Below, one piece after another: positions 8,571 to 18,214 of a stretch of DNA of 64,000 nucleotides (positions within the stretch are counted from its first letter, which is position 1; the number at the start of each line of letters is the position of its first letter). The translations under genes and the position numbers were made by a program. The DNA is from Saccharospirillum alexandrii (GTDB lineage Bacteria > Pseudomonadota > Gammaproteobacteria > Pseudomonadales > Natronospirillaceae), in contig NZ_RCIP01000001.1 of assembly GCF_004000275.1 (NCBI RefSeq), positions 612,749 to 676,748 of the forward strand. The letters run 5' to 3'. Under the pieces are notes generated by a model. The model searched no databases, was not told the DNA's origin, and saw only the letters and a list, made by a program, of their open reading frames with translations.

Positions 8571-8597
8571 AAAAAAAAGGCCCTGCTGAGAGGGCCT
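8571..8597 (-). terminator. Terminator of the cysI-DUF934 operon
   Basis: On the minus strand, AGGCCCT-type stem (7 bp) with a six-base loop followed by eight U residues. It ends the cysI-DUF934 transcript before sulA. Confidence 0.9.
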
Positions 8598-8633
8598 GTT
8601 CGGGGGACGCTGGCGTGAGGTTGGGAAAGCGCG

Positions 8634-9116
8634 TCAGCGACGTTCGAATAAAGGAGTGCTGTCGGTTCCGCTCTGGTAGCGAACACTGAACGGAGTCAGC
8701 ATTGCTAGTGCGACCGACGCTTCGTCGTCGGTTCGGCAGGCAAAGGCGTTGATGCCGCAACGACCCATATAAAACACCTGATCCGGCAAAAAGTCGCCAA
8801 TGGCCCGAAGCTCACCGGAATAGCCATAGCGTTCGCGCAGCAGGCGGGCTTTGGAGAAGCCCCGACCATCGGCGAACTTGGGAAAGCGCAGTGCAATCAG
8901 TGCCAGGTTGTCCAGGCTGCCAGTCACGTCTTCTGCCATCTGTTCATCGTTCAGCCAGACACCGATGTCGCGATCGGAAGCATCCCATTCGGCCTTTTGA
9001 GCCAGGTAGAGAGCCAAAGGTAGAATCATCGGGCCTTGGGCCGGCAGGGGCGCGTCGTCTTCAACGAGTGTCCAGGGGTCGTCCTGGCGCTGGCCGTCTT
9101 TAATGAGATTTTGCAT
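8634..9116 (-). CDS. DUF934 family protein, sulfite/nitrite reductase partner
   Basis: 160 residues of the DUF934 (probable oxidoreductase-associated) family, which nearly always follows a CysI-type reductase in beta- and gammaproteobacteria. Seen: a central DNLALIALRFPKFADGRGFS block and LRERYGYSGELRAIGDFLPDQ, both highly conserved. A longer open frame begins at 9278, but ATG 9116 gives the family's N-terminus. It overlaps the cysI end by 17 bases, so the two are co-translated. Its biochemical role is not established; association with sulfite reduction is inferred from linkage. Confidence 0.88.
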   Translation of the reverse strand: MQNLIKDGQRQDDPWTLVEDDAPLPAQGPMILPLALYLAQKAEWDASDRDIGVWLNDEQMAEDVTGSLDNLALIALRFPKFADGRGFSKARLLRERYGYSGELRAIGDFLPDQVFYMGRCGINAFACRTDDEASVALAMLTPFSVRYQSGTDSTPLFERR

Positions 9117-10761
9117 AAACACGCTCCTTGAACGGCTCGATGCCAATTCGGTCAACGGTATCGATAAAGGCTTCGTCGGGCCGACGGTGGTCAACATAGA
9201 CCTGAATGACCTTGTCGACCACGGCGGGCACTTCGTCGGCCTTGAACGACGGTCCGAGGATCTTGCCAACCCGGGCATTCAGCCCGGAGTCGCCACCGAG
9301 CGATACCTGGTAGAACTCTTCGCCTTTTTTATCCACACCGAGAATGCCGATATTACCAATGTGGTGGTGACCACAGGCGTTCATGCAGCCGGAAATGTTC
9401 AGGTCGATGTCGCCCAGATCAAACAGATAATCCAGATCATCAAACTGAGCCTGGATCGCTTCGGCAATCGGGATGGATTTGGCGTTGGCCAGAGCGCAGT
9501 AGTCGCCACCGGGGCAGCAGATCACGTCGGTCAGGGTGCCAATGGTTGGGGTGGCGAAGCCATGTTGTTTGGCAGCTTCCCAGAGTTCGAACAGCTGATC
9601 CTGACGCACATCGGCCAGGATCAGGTTTTGTTCGTGGCTAACGCGCAAACCACCCAGTGAAAATGCATCGGCCAGTTGTGCCGCCGCGCGCATTTGGCTC
9701 GAGGTGCAGTCGCCCGGGGCATAGCCCACCTTCTTGAGTGACAGGGTAACGGCTGCGTAGCCCGGTTTTTTGTGGCCAGTGACATTGCGTTCCAGCCAGC
9801 GGCCGAAGCCCGGGTGGGCGTCTTTCTGTTCGGCCAGCACAGCGTCGGCATCACTCAGTTCGGCGTAATCCGGGTCGATGAAGTGCTTGCCTACGCGCTC
9901 GATTTCAGCCTCGGTCAGAGTGCCCGGGCCGTCTTTCAGGTGGGCCCATTCAGCCTCAACCCGATCACGAAAGGCGTCTACGCCTAGCGCTTTCACCAGA
10001 ATCTTAATCCGCGCCTTGAATTTGTTGTCGCGCCGGCCGTTCAGGTTGTAGACCCGCAGGATGGCATCGAGGTAAGTCAGCAAATGCCTGGCTGGCAGGT
10101 AATCGCGGACGTTTTGGCCCACCAGCGGCGTACGGCCGAGGCCACCACCGACAAACACGCTAAACCCGATATCACCGGCTTCGTCTCGCACCAGTTCCAG
10201 ACCAATGTCGTGAAACCGGACAGCTGCCCGGTCTGAGTCCGGGCTGGCATTGACGGCAATCTTAAACTTGCGCGGCAGAAAGGCGAATTCTGGGTGCAAG
10301 GTCGACCACTGGCGAATCAGCTCGCACCAGGGGCGCGGGTCGGCAATTTCATCTCGCAACACACCGGCGAACTGGTCGGTGGTTGTGTTGCGAATGCAGT
10401 TGCCCGACGTTTGAATGGCGTGCATCTGCACCTCGGCCAGGCCCGCCAGTATGTCGGGCACGTCTTCCAGTGCGGGCCAGTTGAACTGGACGTTCTGGCG
10501 CGTGGTGAAATGGGCATAGCCTTTATCGTACTGTTCAGTCAGGTCGGCCAGGCGATAGAGCTGTCTGGAAGACAGCAAACCGTAAGGAATGGCGATGCGC
10601 AGCATTGGTGCATGGCGCTGGATATACAGGCCATTTTGCAGGCGCAGCGGCAGGAACTCGTCATCGGCGATTTTGCCATCGAGGTAGCGCTCAGTTTGCT
10701 CTCTAAACTGGGCAACGCGTTCATCGACCACTTTCTGGTCGAACGAATCGTACAGGTACAT
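9100..10761 (-). CDS. cysI: Siroheme sulfite/nitrite reductase (haemoprotein)
   Basis: 553 residues. The enzyme reduces sulfite to sulfide (or nitrite to ammonia) with six electrons at a siroheme-[4Fe-4S] centre. Two ferredoxin-like half-domains (about 50-115 and 345-410) and two catalytic halves are present. The cluster ligands are C-x5-C (CPGGDYC, about 416/422) and C-x3-C (CMNAC, about 459/463). The pairing with DUF934 points to assimilatory sulfite reduction with a ferredoxin-like donor; a flavoprotein CysJ is not nearby. Sulfite versus nitrite specificity cannot be settled from the motifs. Confidence 0.9.
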   Translation of the reverse strand: MYLYDSFDQKVVDERVAQFREQTERYLDGKIADDEFLPLRLQNGLYIQRHAPMLRIAIPYGLLSSRQLYRLADLTEQYDKGYAHFTTRQNVQFNWPALEDVPDILAGLAEVQMHAIQTSGNCIRNTTTDQFAGVLRDEIADPRPWCELIRQWSTLHPEFAFLPRKFKIAVNASPDSDRAAVRFHDIGLELVRDEAGDIGFSVFVGGGLGRTPLVGQNVRDYLPARHLLTYLDAILRVYNLNGRRDNKFKARIKILVKALGVDAFRDRVEAEWAHLKDGPGTLTEAEIERVGKHFIDPDYAELSDADAVLAEQKDAHPGFGRWLERNVTGHKKPGYAAVTLSLKKVGYAPGDCTSSQMRAAAQLADAFSLGGLRVSHEQNLILADVRQDQLFELWEAAKQHGFATPTIGTLTDVICCPGGDYCALANAKSIPIAEAIQAQFDDLDYLFDLGDIDLNISGCMNACGHHHIGNIGILGVDKKGEEFYQVSLGGDSGLNARVGKILGPSFKADEVPAVVDKVIQVYVDHRRPDEAFIDTVDRIGIEPFKERVYAKSH

Positions 10762-11099
10762 GCAGTCCGCCTATCCAATGAGGGTGTTGGCTTACACTAT
10801 AGAGAAAGCCTCTTATTCCATAAACAATTTATATTTCATAATTTTATGCTATACCGTTATATGAGACGGCTTGAACCGCCGTCCAATAGACGATTAAATG
10901 GCTCGCGTAAATAGCATTCTGGTCCAAAAGCGCTAGCCAGGGCCCGGGAACAACGTTTCCCCGGAATGGTCGCCTAGGGTCGATGGGCTGCAACAGCAGC
11001 ATGATAGAATGTTAATACCCTGTCTTCGGCATACCAGAACAATGGATGCTGCCACACTGAAAACATGCTCACAAAAAGAACAAAAAGGGGAATTTAATT
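10762..11099 (+). other. Intergenic region between cysI and the small membrane peptide
   Basis: 338 bases without a credible gene. The cysI side (10795-10865) is very AT-rich and must hold the cysI promoter; a CysB-type activator site is possible but not identifiable by eye. Two hairpins lie further on: a perfect GACGGC/GCCGTC stem at 10865-10883 and a CCGGGAA/TTTCCCCGG stem at about 10943-10964. A TAGAAT at about 11003 could be a -10 box for the downstream peptide gene, without a good -35. Confidence 0.4.
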
Positions 11100-11216
11100 A
11101 TGGCAACAACCAAGAAATCAGGCATGACAGATGCTCAGGCGGATGCCATCGCGGCAGTTATTATTGTCACGACCGTTGTGGTTGCAGCGGTTTATTGGGT
11201 TGCAACCGCAACCTGA
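11100..11216 (+). CDS. Small single-span membrane peptide, 38 residues
   Basis: Unrecognised small protein. It starts ATG with AAGGGG about eight bases ahead. Residues 1-16 are hydrophilic (MATTKKSG, then MTDAQADA), residues 17-35 form one hydrophobic segment rich in Val, Ala and Ile with a Tyr-Trp pair near its end, and only three residues follow. A strong terminator begins 42 bases downstream, so the unit is a self-contained short gene. The lysines at the N-terminus favour an N-in orientation. The RBS, hydrophobic segment and terminator together argue for a real gene, though no function can be given. Confidence 0.65.
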   Translation: MATTKKSGMTDAQADAIAAVIIVTTVVVAAVYWVATAT

Positions 11217-11257
11217 CAGCACCTTGACTCTGCACAAGGTCACAAGGTAATGCCGCT

Positions 11258-11280
11258 AAGGCCCTGCAAAGGGCCTTTTT
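11258..11280 (+). terminator. Terminator after the small membrane peptide
   Basis: AAGGCCC / GGGCCTT, 7-bp stem with a six-base loop, followed by a U-run. Confidence 0.9.
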
Positions 11281-11305
11281 AGCAGGGGGCTCGCTGGCAG
11301 TCTGC

Positions 11306-11539
11306 TTAAGGTGCCAGCAAGGTAACCAGCCCAATCAGGCTGAATACAAACAGCACGGTGAACAGGATGCCACCGATGATGAAGGGCCAGATACTGCCTG
11401 ATGAAAAATCGCTGACGCGATTTTTGTCGCTCTGCACACCCACCAGCCCAGCCAGCAGGCTAATCAGTAACTTCGACCATCGCGGTTTGCGGGCACGATT
11501 TTCAGTGTCATTAGCAGTCGAACCTGTCTTGCCGGACAT
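11306..11539 (-). CDS. DUF2970 family membrane protein
   Basis: 77 residues. The DUF2970 signature is clear: LLAGLVGVQSDKNR, a short polar loop (DFSSGS), then WPFIIGGILFTVLFVFSLIGL as the main transmembrane helix. Function unknown; the family is common in beta- and gammaproteobacteria. An in-frame GTG lies five codons upstream; ATG 11539 is chosen because GAGAGA sits at a suitable distance. It is convergent with the small peptide gene and divergent from the glutamate dehydrogenase gene. Confidence 0.82.
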   Translation of the reverse strand: MSGKTGSTANDTENRARKPRWSKLLISLLAGLVGVQSDKNRVSDFSSGSIWPFIIGGILFTVLFVFSLIGLVTLLAP

Positions 11540-11800
11540 GATACAGTCTCTCACTTCAGTATTATCAAATAGATTTCATAAATGCGACCCTGCATCCTGC
11601 AATGCGACAAAGCCCCGCAAAACGGTGGCCGGCAGGATGAAAGGGGGTGTCGATTACTAGAGAATACGCCCGGTTCAACTAGTATCAAACGAGCACTTGG
11701 AATCATCATTCAGATACAGCACAACCCATACTACCTGTAAATCAACAGTGAGCAATGCCTGACATTGCCGGACATTAAAAAAGAAAAACAGAGGCCAACA

Positions 11801-14800
11801 ATGACGCAAACCATGTCTCATCAGCGAAGTGAGTTGCTTGAAAGCTTGCATGCCCGCCTTCAGCCCCATTTCCCGAAAGAGCACAGTGATAACCTGAAGA
11901 CGCTGATTCATGCCCTGTTCAAGCATGCGTCAATGCAAGACCTGCTTTCCTATGAAATGACCGACTTGGCCGGTCTGGTGGTTTCAATGTGGCGCACCTT
12001 GCAGGGCGGGAAAGCACAGCATGGCCTGGTCAATGTATTCAACCCCAATGTCGAAGAGCACGAGTGGCAGTCGCCGCATACCATCGTGTCCATTTTGCAT
12101 TCGGATTTGCCATTTATTATCGACTCTGTTCGACTCACCCTGAACCGTCTGGGTGCCAATATTCATACCATTTTTCACGCCAGCCTGGCTGTATCGCGCA
12201 ACAAAAGCGGTCAATTTGACGGTTTTTCGGGTAAGGGTGCCCAGGAATTGCTGCTGCTGATTGAGGTAGACCGCACCACCATCGCCAGTGAGCGCGATCG
12301 TATCGAGAGCGAAATTCGCTCCGTGGTCCAGGATGTTGAGCGGGTTGTTGACGATTACACCGCCATTCTGCAGAAAACCCGGGATGCCATCAGCGATTTC
12401 AACACCCTGAAATACCCGGTAGACGCCTCGGAGCTCGATGAAGGCAAGGTTTTCATGAAGTGGCTGGCCAATAACCACTTCACCTTCCTGGCCTATGATG
12501 AATACGTTGTCGAGGGTGATACGGTTAAGCAGGTTGAAGGCAGTGCGCTTGGGTTGTTCAAGAAGAGCCCAAAGCGCCGTGATGAGACCATTGCCGGAAT
12601 GTCCGAGCACCGCCGTTCTCATGTCTTTGAGAAAGAACTGCTGATTTTCTCCAAATCCGGTCACCGGGCCAATGTTCACCGCCCGGCCTATTCGGACTAT
12701 GTGCTGGTCAAACACTTTAATGACCAGGGTGAGGTGGTTGGCGGGCGCCGTTTTCTGGGGCTCTACACTTCGACCGTTTACAACGAGGCACCGGTCAATA
12801 TCCCTGTTGTGCGTCGTAAAATTGAGTTGGTTCTGGAAAAGAGCGGCTTTGCCGAGGGTGGCCACAATTACAAGGAGCTGGCTTCTATTCTCTTTACCTT
12901 CCCGCGTGATGAACTTATTCAGGCGTCGGTCGATACCCTGTTGAGCATGACGCTGGACGTACTGGCCATTCAGGAACGCAAGCGCATCCGGTTGCTGCTG
13001 CGCAAGGATATCTATGGCAAGTTCCTGAACGCCATCGTCTATATGCCGCGCGATATCTTCAATTCGCAACTGCGTCAGCAAGTGCACGACCTGCTGGTTG
13101 AACAGTTCGATGTCGAAGGGTCTGATTTCACCACCTTTTTCAGTGAATCCGTACTGGCACGAACACGGTTTGTGTTCAAACTGAGCCATCCGATTGACGA
13201 AGAATTACCGACCGAGCTTTTGGAAAAACGCATCGTTCAGATCGCCCGTCGCTGGACGGATGAACTGCAACAGGCGTTGATCGAGTCGTTTGGTGAAGAA
13301 AAGGGCATGCGTTTTCACCAGCGTTATGTTGAGGCCTTTCCGGCCAGCTATCGCGAGCAATACAGCGCCCGGGTGGCGGTGGCTGATATCCAGCGCATGG
13401 AATCGCTCAACGCGACCAATGCCGACCCCATCACGCTCAGCTTTTATCGTTCGATGGAGCCCACGGGCAGTGAGCTGAAACTGAAAATCTTCAACAAAGG
13501 CTCGGCATTGCTTCTGTCTGACCTGATTCCGGTTTTGGAGAACCTGGGGCTAAAGGTCATCGACGAATATCCCTATGAGATCAATTACGGGGAAGACAGC
13601 TGCACCTGGATCTACGATTTCTCCCTGCTGTACGAGCCCGATCCGGACCTTGATCCGGCCAAATACCGCGATGAGTTCTCCCGGGCCTTTATCAATATCT
13701 GGAATGGCCGGGCTGAAAACGACGCCTACAACCAGCTGATATTGCGCGCCCGCTTAACCTGGCGCGAAGTCGCCATGTTACGTGCTTACGCGCATTACAT
13801 GAAGCAGCTGCGCTTTGGCCTGTCACAGGAATACATCGCCGACACCCTGATCAAATACACCGAAATTACCGACATGCTGGCCGAGCTGTTTTCGGCCCGG
13901 TTCAGCCCGGCCAAACAAAAAGGCAAATCGCAGGTCGACAAGTGGTTGCAGGGCATTGAGCAGTCACTGGAGAGCGTCAACAACATCAACGAAGACCGCA
14001 TCATGCGGCGCTACGTTGAGCTGATGAAAGCGACTTTGCGCACCAACTTCTATCAGGAAGATGAACCCGGTCGCCGCAAAGATTACATCAGCTTCAAACT
14101 GAACCCGGCTAAAATCAGCGGTATTCCCTTGCCGAGGCCGATGTTTGAGATCTTTGTCTACTCACCGCGCGTCGAAGGTGTGCATTTACGCGGTGGCAAG
14201 GTGGCCCGTGGTGGACTGCGCTGGTCCGATCGAATTGAAGATTTCCGTACCGAAGTACTGGGGCTGGTCAAGGCACAGCAGGTTAAGAACGCGGTTATTG
14301 TGCCCGTGGGTGCCAAAGGTGGATTCGTTGCCAAACAACTCCCATTGGACGGTGATCGCGAAGCCTTTATGCGCGAAGGCATTGCCTGCTACAAAACCTT
14401 TATTCGGGCGTTGCTGGATGTCACCGACAACCTCAAAGAAGGTGAGTTGATCGCGCCCGAGAACGTCGTGCGCTACGACGAAGACGACCCCTATTTGGTT
14501 GTCGCCGCCGACAAAGGCACCGCAACCTTCTCTGACATTGCCAATGCGGTCGCCGACGAATACGACTTCTGGCTGGGGGATGCCTTTGCCTCAGGCGGCA
14601 GTAATGGGTATGACCACAAGAAAATGGGGATCACTGCCCGGGGTGCCTGGGTCAGCGTACAACGCCACTTTCGTGAACTGGGTCTGGATGTCCAGAAAGA
14701 CCCCATCAGCGTGGTTGGCATTGGCGATATGGCTGGCGATGTCTTTGGCAATGGCCTGCTGCGTTCGCAAACGCTGAAGCTGGTGGGTGCCTTCAACCAC

Positions 14801-16618
14801 CTGCATATTTTTGTGGACCCGGAACCCGATGCCGCGGCGAGTTTCGCCGAGCGGCAACGGTTGTTTGACCTGCCGCGTTCGAGCTGGGAAGACTATGATG
14901 CGTCGCTGATTTCCAAAGGGGGCGGCATTTTCAGCCGCACCGCCAAGTCGATTCCGGTTTCGAAGGAAATGAAAGCGGTGTTTGGCATCAGCAAGTCAAA
15001 GATATCACCGAACGATCTGATCAGTGCCATGCTCAGGGCGCCGGTGGATCTGTTGTGGAATGGCGGTATCGGCACTTACGTCAAAGCCAGCCACGAAAAT
15101 CATACTGACATCGGCGACAAGGCCAACGATGCGTTACGGGTCAATGGCAACGAGTTACGCTGCAAGGTGATTGGGGAAGGGGGCAACCTGGGCTTCAGTC
15201 AGCTGGGACGGGTGGAGTTCAACCTGAACGGCGGACGCTGCTTTACCGATTTTATCGACAATGCCGGCGGTGTCGATTGTTCTGACCACGAAGTCAACAT
15301 GAAGATTCTGCTGGACGATCTGGTCGCCAATGGTGACCTGACCGTCAAGCAGCGTAATGAATGGCTGTTCAAGCAGACCGAGGATGTATCCCGCCTGGTC
15401 TTGCGCAACAACTATCGTCAAACCCAGGCGTTGGGTCTGGCGTTCACCGAGTCGAGCCGGCGTGTGGAAGAATATCGCCGTCTGATCAATTCGATGGAAG
15501 CCGCTGGAAAGCTGAATCGCTCGCTCGAGTTTTTGCCCTCGGACGACGACATTACAGAACGCAAGACGCGCGGCCTGGGTCTGACGCGACCTGAGTTGTC
15601 TGTGCTGATTTCTTACGTGAAAGGGGATCTGAAAGAGCAGCTGATTCGCGAAAATGTCGCTGAAGATGCCTACCTGGAAGACGCGGTAACAACCGTATTT
15701 CCGGAAAAAATGCTCAAGAAGTTCGAAGGGCCGATGCGCCAGCACCGGTTGAAGTCGGAAATCGTCGCCACCCAGGTTGCCAACGACATCTTCAACTACA
15801 TGGGCATCGCCTACTTCAACCGGCTTCAGGAAAGCACCGGCGCATCACCCGTGGAAGCGGCCAAAGCATACGTTGCAGCGCGGGATATCTTCGGATTGCA
15901 TGGGCTATGGGATCAGATTGAAGCTCTGGATCATCAGATTCCGTGCGAGCTGCAAAGCCAGCTGATGTTACGCACCGCCCGCATGGTCCGGCGCGCCAGC
16001 CGCTGGCTGGTAAAGAATTACCGCACCGGAATAGACATCAGCAACGTCATCAGTTTGTATCGGGAGCCGGTAGAACGGATGATCGATGCGCTGGAAACGC
16101 TGTTGCCTGAAGAGCAAAAAGAGAACTGGCTGAAAGAAGCCGCAGCGCTGGAAGAGCAGGGGATTCCGGCCGACGTGGCACGGCGTGTCTGTGCGTCTGA
16201 AATACTGTACACGACCCTGGGCGTCATCGCCGTGGCACAGACCCAGGAGCGCGACCCTATGTTGGTTGCCCAGGGTTACTTCCGGGTCGGCGATGCGCTG
16301 GAACTGGATAACTTTGCCGACCAGGTCAACAGCCTCAGTGTCAATACGCACTGGCAGGCCATGGCCCGGGAATCCTTCCGGGACGACCTGGAATGGCAGC
16401 AACGACGCATTACTCAGGGTCTCTTTGCGCAAATGGAGAAGGGCAGTGAGCTGGAGCCGGTGGTCTCAGAATGGCTGGAACGTAATACCATTCTGGTCGA
16501 GCGCTGGTTACGGATGATGAGTGAGATTCGGGCTGTCAATGAACCCGAATTCAGCATGTACAGTGTTGCGATTCGCGAACTGCTGGATCTGTCACAGGCG
16601 ACGATGCCAGAACTCTGA
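11801..16618 (+). CDS. gdhB: NAD-specific glutamate dehydrogenase, 180-kDa class
   Basis: 1605 residues, the size of the large NAD-GDH class. It deaminates glutamate to 2-oxoglutarate and ammonia, linking arginine/glutamate catabolism with the TCA cycle. Long N-terminal ACT-like regulatory regions (about 1-700) precede the catalytic core: KVARGGLRWSDR, VKNAVIVPVGAKGGFV (substrate lysine region), GIGDMAGDVFGNG (dinucleotide-binding loop) and GEGGNLGF. A TTG lies 12 codons upstream in frame; ATG 11801 with AGAGG ahead is preferred, and ATG 11813 is also possible. Single gene with a strong terminator. Confidence 0.95.
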   Translation: MTQTMSHQRSELLESLHARLQPHFPKEHSDNLKTLIHALFKHASMQDLLSYEMTDLAGLVVSMWRTLQGGKAQHGLVNVFNPNVEEHEWQSPHTIVSILHSDLPFIIDSVRLTLNRLGANIHTIFHASLAVSRNKSGQFDGFSGKGAQELLLLIEVDRTTIASERDRIESEIRSVVQDVERVVDDYTAILQKTRDAISDFNTLKYPVDASELDEGKVFMKWLANNHFTFLAYDEYVVEGDTVKQVEGSALGLFKKSPKRRDETIAGMSEHRRSHVFEKELLIFSKSGHRANVHRPAYSDYVLVKHFNDQGEVVGGRRFLGLYTSTVYNEAPVNIPVVRRKIELVLEKSGFAEGGHNYKELASILFTFPRDELIQASVDTLLSMTLDVLAIQERKRIRLLLRKDIYGKFLNAIVYMPRDIFNSQLRQQVHDLLVEQFDVEGSDFTTFFSESVLARTRFVFKLSHPIDEELPTELLEKRIVQIARRWTDELQQALIESFGEEKGMRFHQRYVEAFPASYREQYSARVAVADIQRMESLNATNADPITLSFYRSMEPTGSELKLKIFNKGSALLLSDLIPVLENLGLKVIDEYPYEINYGEDSCTWIYDFSLLYEPDPDLDPAKYRDEFSRAFINIWNGRAENDAYNQLILRARLTWREVAMLRAYAHYMKQLRFGLSQEYIADTLIKYTEITDMLAELFSARFSPAKQKGKSQVDKWLQGIEQSLESVNNINEDRIMRRYVELMKATLRTNFYQEDEPGRRKDYISFKLNPAKISGIPLPRPMFEIFVYSPRVEGVHLRGGKVARGGLRWSDRIEDFRTEVLGLVKAQQVKNAVIVPVGAKGGFVAKQLPLDGDREAFMREGIACYKTFIRALLDVTDNLKEGELIAPENVVRYDEDDPYLVVAADKGTATFSDIANAVADEYDFWLGDAFASGGSNGYDHKKMGITARGAWVSVQRHFRELGLDVQKDPISVVGIGDMAGDVFGNGLLRSQTLKLVGAFNHLHIFVDPEPDAAASFAERQRLFDLPRSSWEDYDASLISKGGGIFSRTAKSIPVSKEMKAVFGISKSKISPNDLISAMLRAPVDLLWNGGIGTYVKASHENHTDIGDKANDALRVNGNELRCKVIGEGGNLGFSQLGRVEFNLNGGRCFTDFIDNAGGVDCSDHEVNMKILLDDLVANGDLTVKQRNEWLFKQTEDVSRLVLRNNYRQTQALGLAFTESSRRVEEYRRLINSMEAAGKLNRSLEFLPSDDDITERKTRGLGLTRPELSVLISYVKGDLKEQLIRENVAEDAYLEDAVTTVFPEKMLKKFEGPMRQHRLKSEIVATQVANDIFNYMGIAYFNRLQESTGASPVEAAKAYVAARDIFGLHGLWDQIEALDHQIPCELQSQLMLRTARMVRRASRWLVKNYRTGIDISNVISLYREPVERMIDALETLLPEEQKENWLKEAAALEEQGIPADVARRVCASEILYTTLGVIAVAQTQERDPMLVAQGYFRVGDALELDNFADQVNSLSVNTHWQAMARESFRDDLEWQQRRITQGLFAQMEKGSELEPVVSEWLERNTILVERWLRMMSEIRAVNEPEFSMYSVAIRELLDLSQATMPEL

Positions 16619-16650
16619 CGTAACAAGCCTAAGTAGAAGGCTGTTTGAAA

Positions 16651-16674
16651 AAGGCTCCCCCGGGAGCCTTTTTT
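16651..16674 (+). terminator. Terminator of the glutamate dehydrogenase gene
   Basis: AAGGCTCC / GGAGCCTT stem with a four-base loop and six U residues, 32 bases after the stop. Confidence 0.93.
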
Positions 16675-16766
16675 GTTAAAGGCCAGCTTGTGTGCGCATT
16701 GAAAGTCAGCATAATCACTGTCTGAACACCCTTCACCGATCCTGACACCCCGGAGACCCGTTCTGC

Positions 16767-16991
16767 ATGGCGCAGCACCTCATTGTGGATTTGTACATTT
16801 CAGCAGATGACTATCTGCGACATTACAAAGGACAAGTTTCACAGGTGGTGTGCGAAGCGCGTGATGGTCGGCGTGTTCGTTTCCCGTCCAGTATCCTGCA
16901 GCGCTTCGTCACCCGCAGCGGCATACACGGCAGTTTTCGCATCGAATTTGACGATGCCAACAAACTGGTATCCGTTAAACGTATTGCCTGA
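16767..16991 (+). CDS. DUF2835 family protein
   Basis: 74 residues matching the DUF2835 pattern: Y-x-x-Y-x-x-x-V near the middle of the first half, [16 protein letters not shown] and then [13 protein letters not shown] small soluble protein of unknown function widespread in gammaproteobacteria. GGAGA lies 13 bases ahead of the ATG. It precedes pyrD with 76 bases between. Confidence 0.82.
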   Translation: MAQHLIVDLYISADDYLRHYKGQVSQVVCEARDGRRVRFPSSILQRFVTRSGIHGSFRIEFDDANKLVSVKRIA

Positions 16992-17067
16992 TCGAAGCCT
17001 GTTGGCGGCTCTTAAGTCTGGGCTGAGCGGGTGCTATACTCCGCGCCGTCCAAAACGGAGCCTGCCC

Positions 17068-18087
17068 ATGTATAACCTGATCCGCCGTGCCTTGTTTACC
17101 CTCAGTCCGGAAACCTCCCACGACCTCAGTCTCGATGGGTTAGGTGCCTTGCAGCGGCTGGGGGTATTGGGCGCGTTCAGCAAGAAACCGGAAGGCCGGC
17201 GGACAAGGTTGTGGGGCATCGATTTCGAGAATCCGGTCGGTTTGGCCGCCGGGCTCGACAAAAATGCCGATTATCTGGATGCGCTGGGGACCCTCGGCTT
17301 TGGCTTTGTTGAAGTGGGCACGGTAACACCGCGGCCGCAACCCGGTAATCCGCATCCGCGATTGTTTCGGTTGCCCGAGCATCAGGCAATCATCAACCGG
17401 ATGGGCTTCAACAACAAAGGTGTCGACTACCTGGTAGAGCGCGTTAAACGCAGCCAATACCGCGGTGTGATCGGCATCAATATCGGTAAGAACAAGGACA
17501 CCCCGGAAGACGACGCTCTTAGCGATTACCTCACGTGCCTCGACAAGGTATACGCCCATGCGGACTACGTGGTGGTGAACGTGTCGTCACCGAATACCCC
17601 CGGGTTGCGCAATCTTCAGTTTGGTGAGGCCCTGACGCGTTTGCTGGCCGGGCTCAAGGAACGGCAGCATCGCTTGACGGTGATTCATGGTTTCAAGCCC
17701 CTGCTGATCAAGATCGCTCCGGATATGACCTCCGAGGAAGTGCAGAGTGTGGCCCGGGCACTGGCGGAATCCGGCATTGATGGTGTGGTAGCGACCAATA
17801 CCACCTTGGAACGCGAAGCCGTTGCGGGCCACCCTCATGCAGAGGAAAGTGGCGGCTTGAGTGGTGCCCCCTTGCTCGAGTCATCGACTCGGGTGCTGAG
17901 ACAACTGCGAGAGATACTGCCAGCGCAGGTGCCTATTATCGGCGTTGGTGGTATCTGCTCTGCGGCCGATGCCCGGAAAAAGTGGGATGCCGGCGCCGAT
18001 CTGGTTCAGATCTACAGCGGTTTCATTTACCAGGGGCCTGGCCTGGTTCGGGACTGTGTGCAGGCTTCTTTGTCTCGGGCTGAATAG
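17068..18087 (+). CDS. pyrD: Dihydroorotate dehydrogenase (quinone), class 2
   Basis: 339 residues, close to the E. coli enzyme (336). It oxidises dihydroorotate to orotate at the membrane with quinone as acceptor. The N-terminal amphipathic part ([20 protein letters not shown]) is the class 2 membrane/quinone extension. Seen further: [22 protein letters not shown] (catalytic serine), and FMN-phosphate binding motifs IIGVGGI and [16 protein letters not shown]. An open frame extends far upstream, but ATG 17068 with GGAG ahead gives the standard protein. Confidence 0.96.
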   Translation: MYNLIRRALFTLSPETSHDLSLDGLGALQRLGVLGAFSKKPEGRRTRLWGIDFENPVGLAAGLDKNADYLDALGTLGFGFVEVGTVTPRPQPGNPHPRLFRLPEHQAIINRMGFNNKGVDYLVERVKRSQYRGVIGINIGKNKDTPEDDALSDYLTCLDKVYAHADYVVVNVSSPNTPGLRNLQFGEALTRLLAGLKERQHRLTVIHGFKPLLIKIAPDMTSEEVQSVARALAESGIDGVVATNTTLEREAVAGHPHAEESGGLSGAPLLESSTRVLRQLREILPAQVPIIGVGGICSAADARKKWDAGADLVQIYSGFIYQGPGLVRDCVQASLSRAE

Positions 18088-18155
18088 GGCTGAGTGTGGT
18101 TGTGAAAGGGGAGTGAGCGACCCGAACGTTCGCCAAGGGGCGGAAAAGGGCACAA

Positions 18156-18181
18156 AAAAGCCGGCAGAATGGCCGGCTTTT
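18156..18181. terminator. Bidirectional terminator between pyrD and rmf
   Basis: AAAAGCCGGC / GCCGGCTTTT, a long stem with A-tract and U-tract on the two sides, serving both convergent genes. Confidence 0.9.
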
Positions 18182-18214
18182 GAGTCAAGGGTAGTGAATG
18201 TTGGATGACAAGAG

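Noticed and set aside
11984-13189. 401-codon minus-strand frame within the glutamate dehydrogenase gene
   Set aside because: A long antisense shadow of a well-supported gene; no ribosome site and no recognisable domain.
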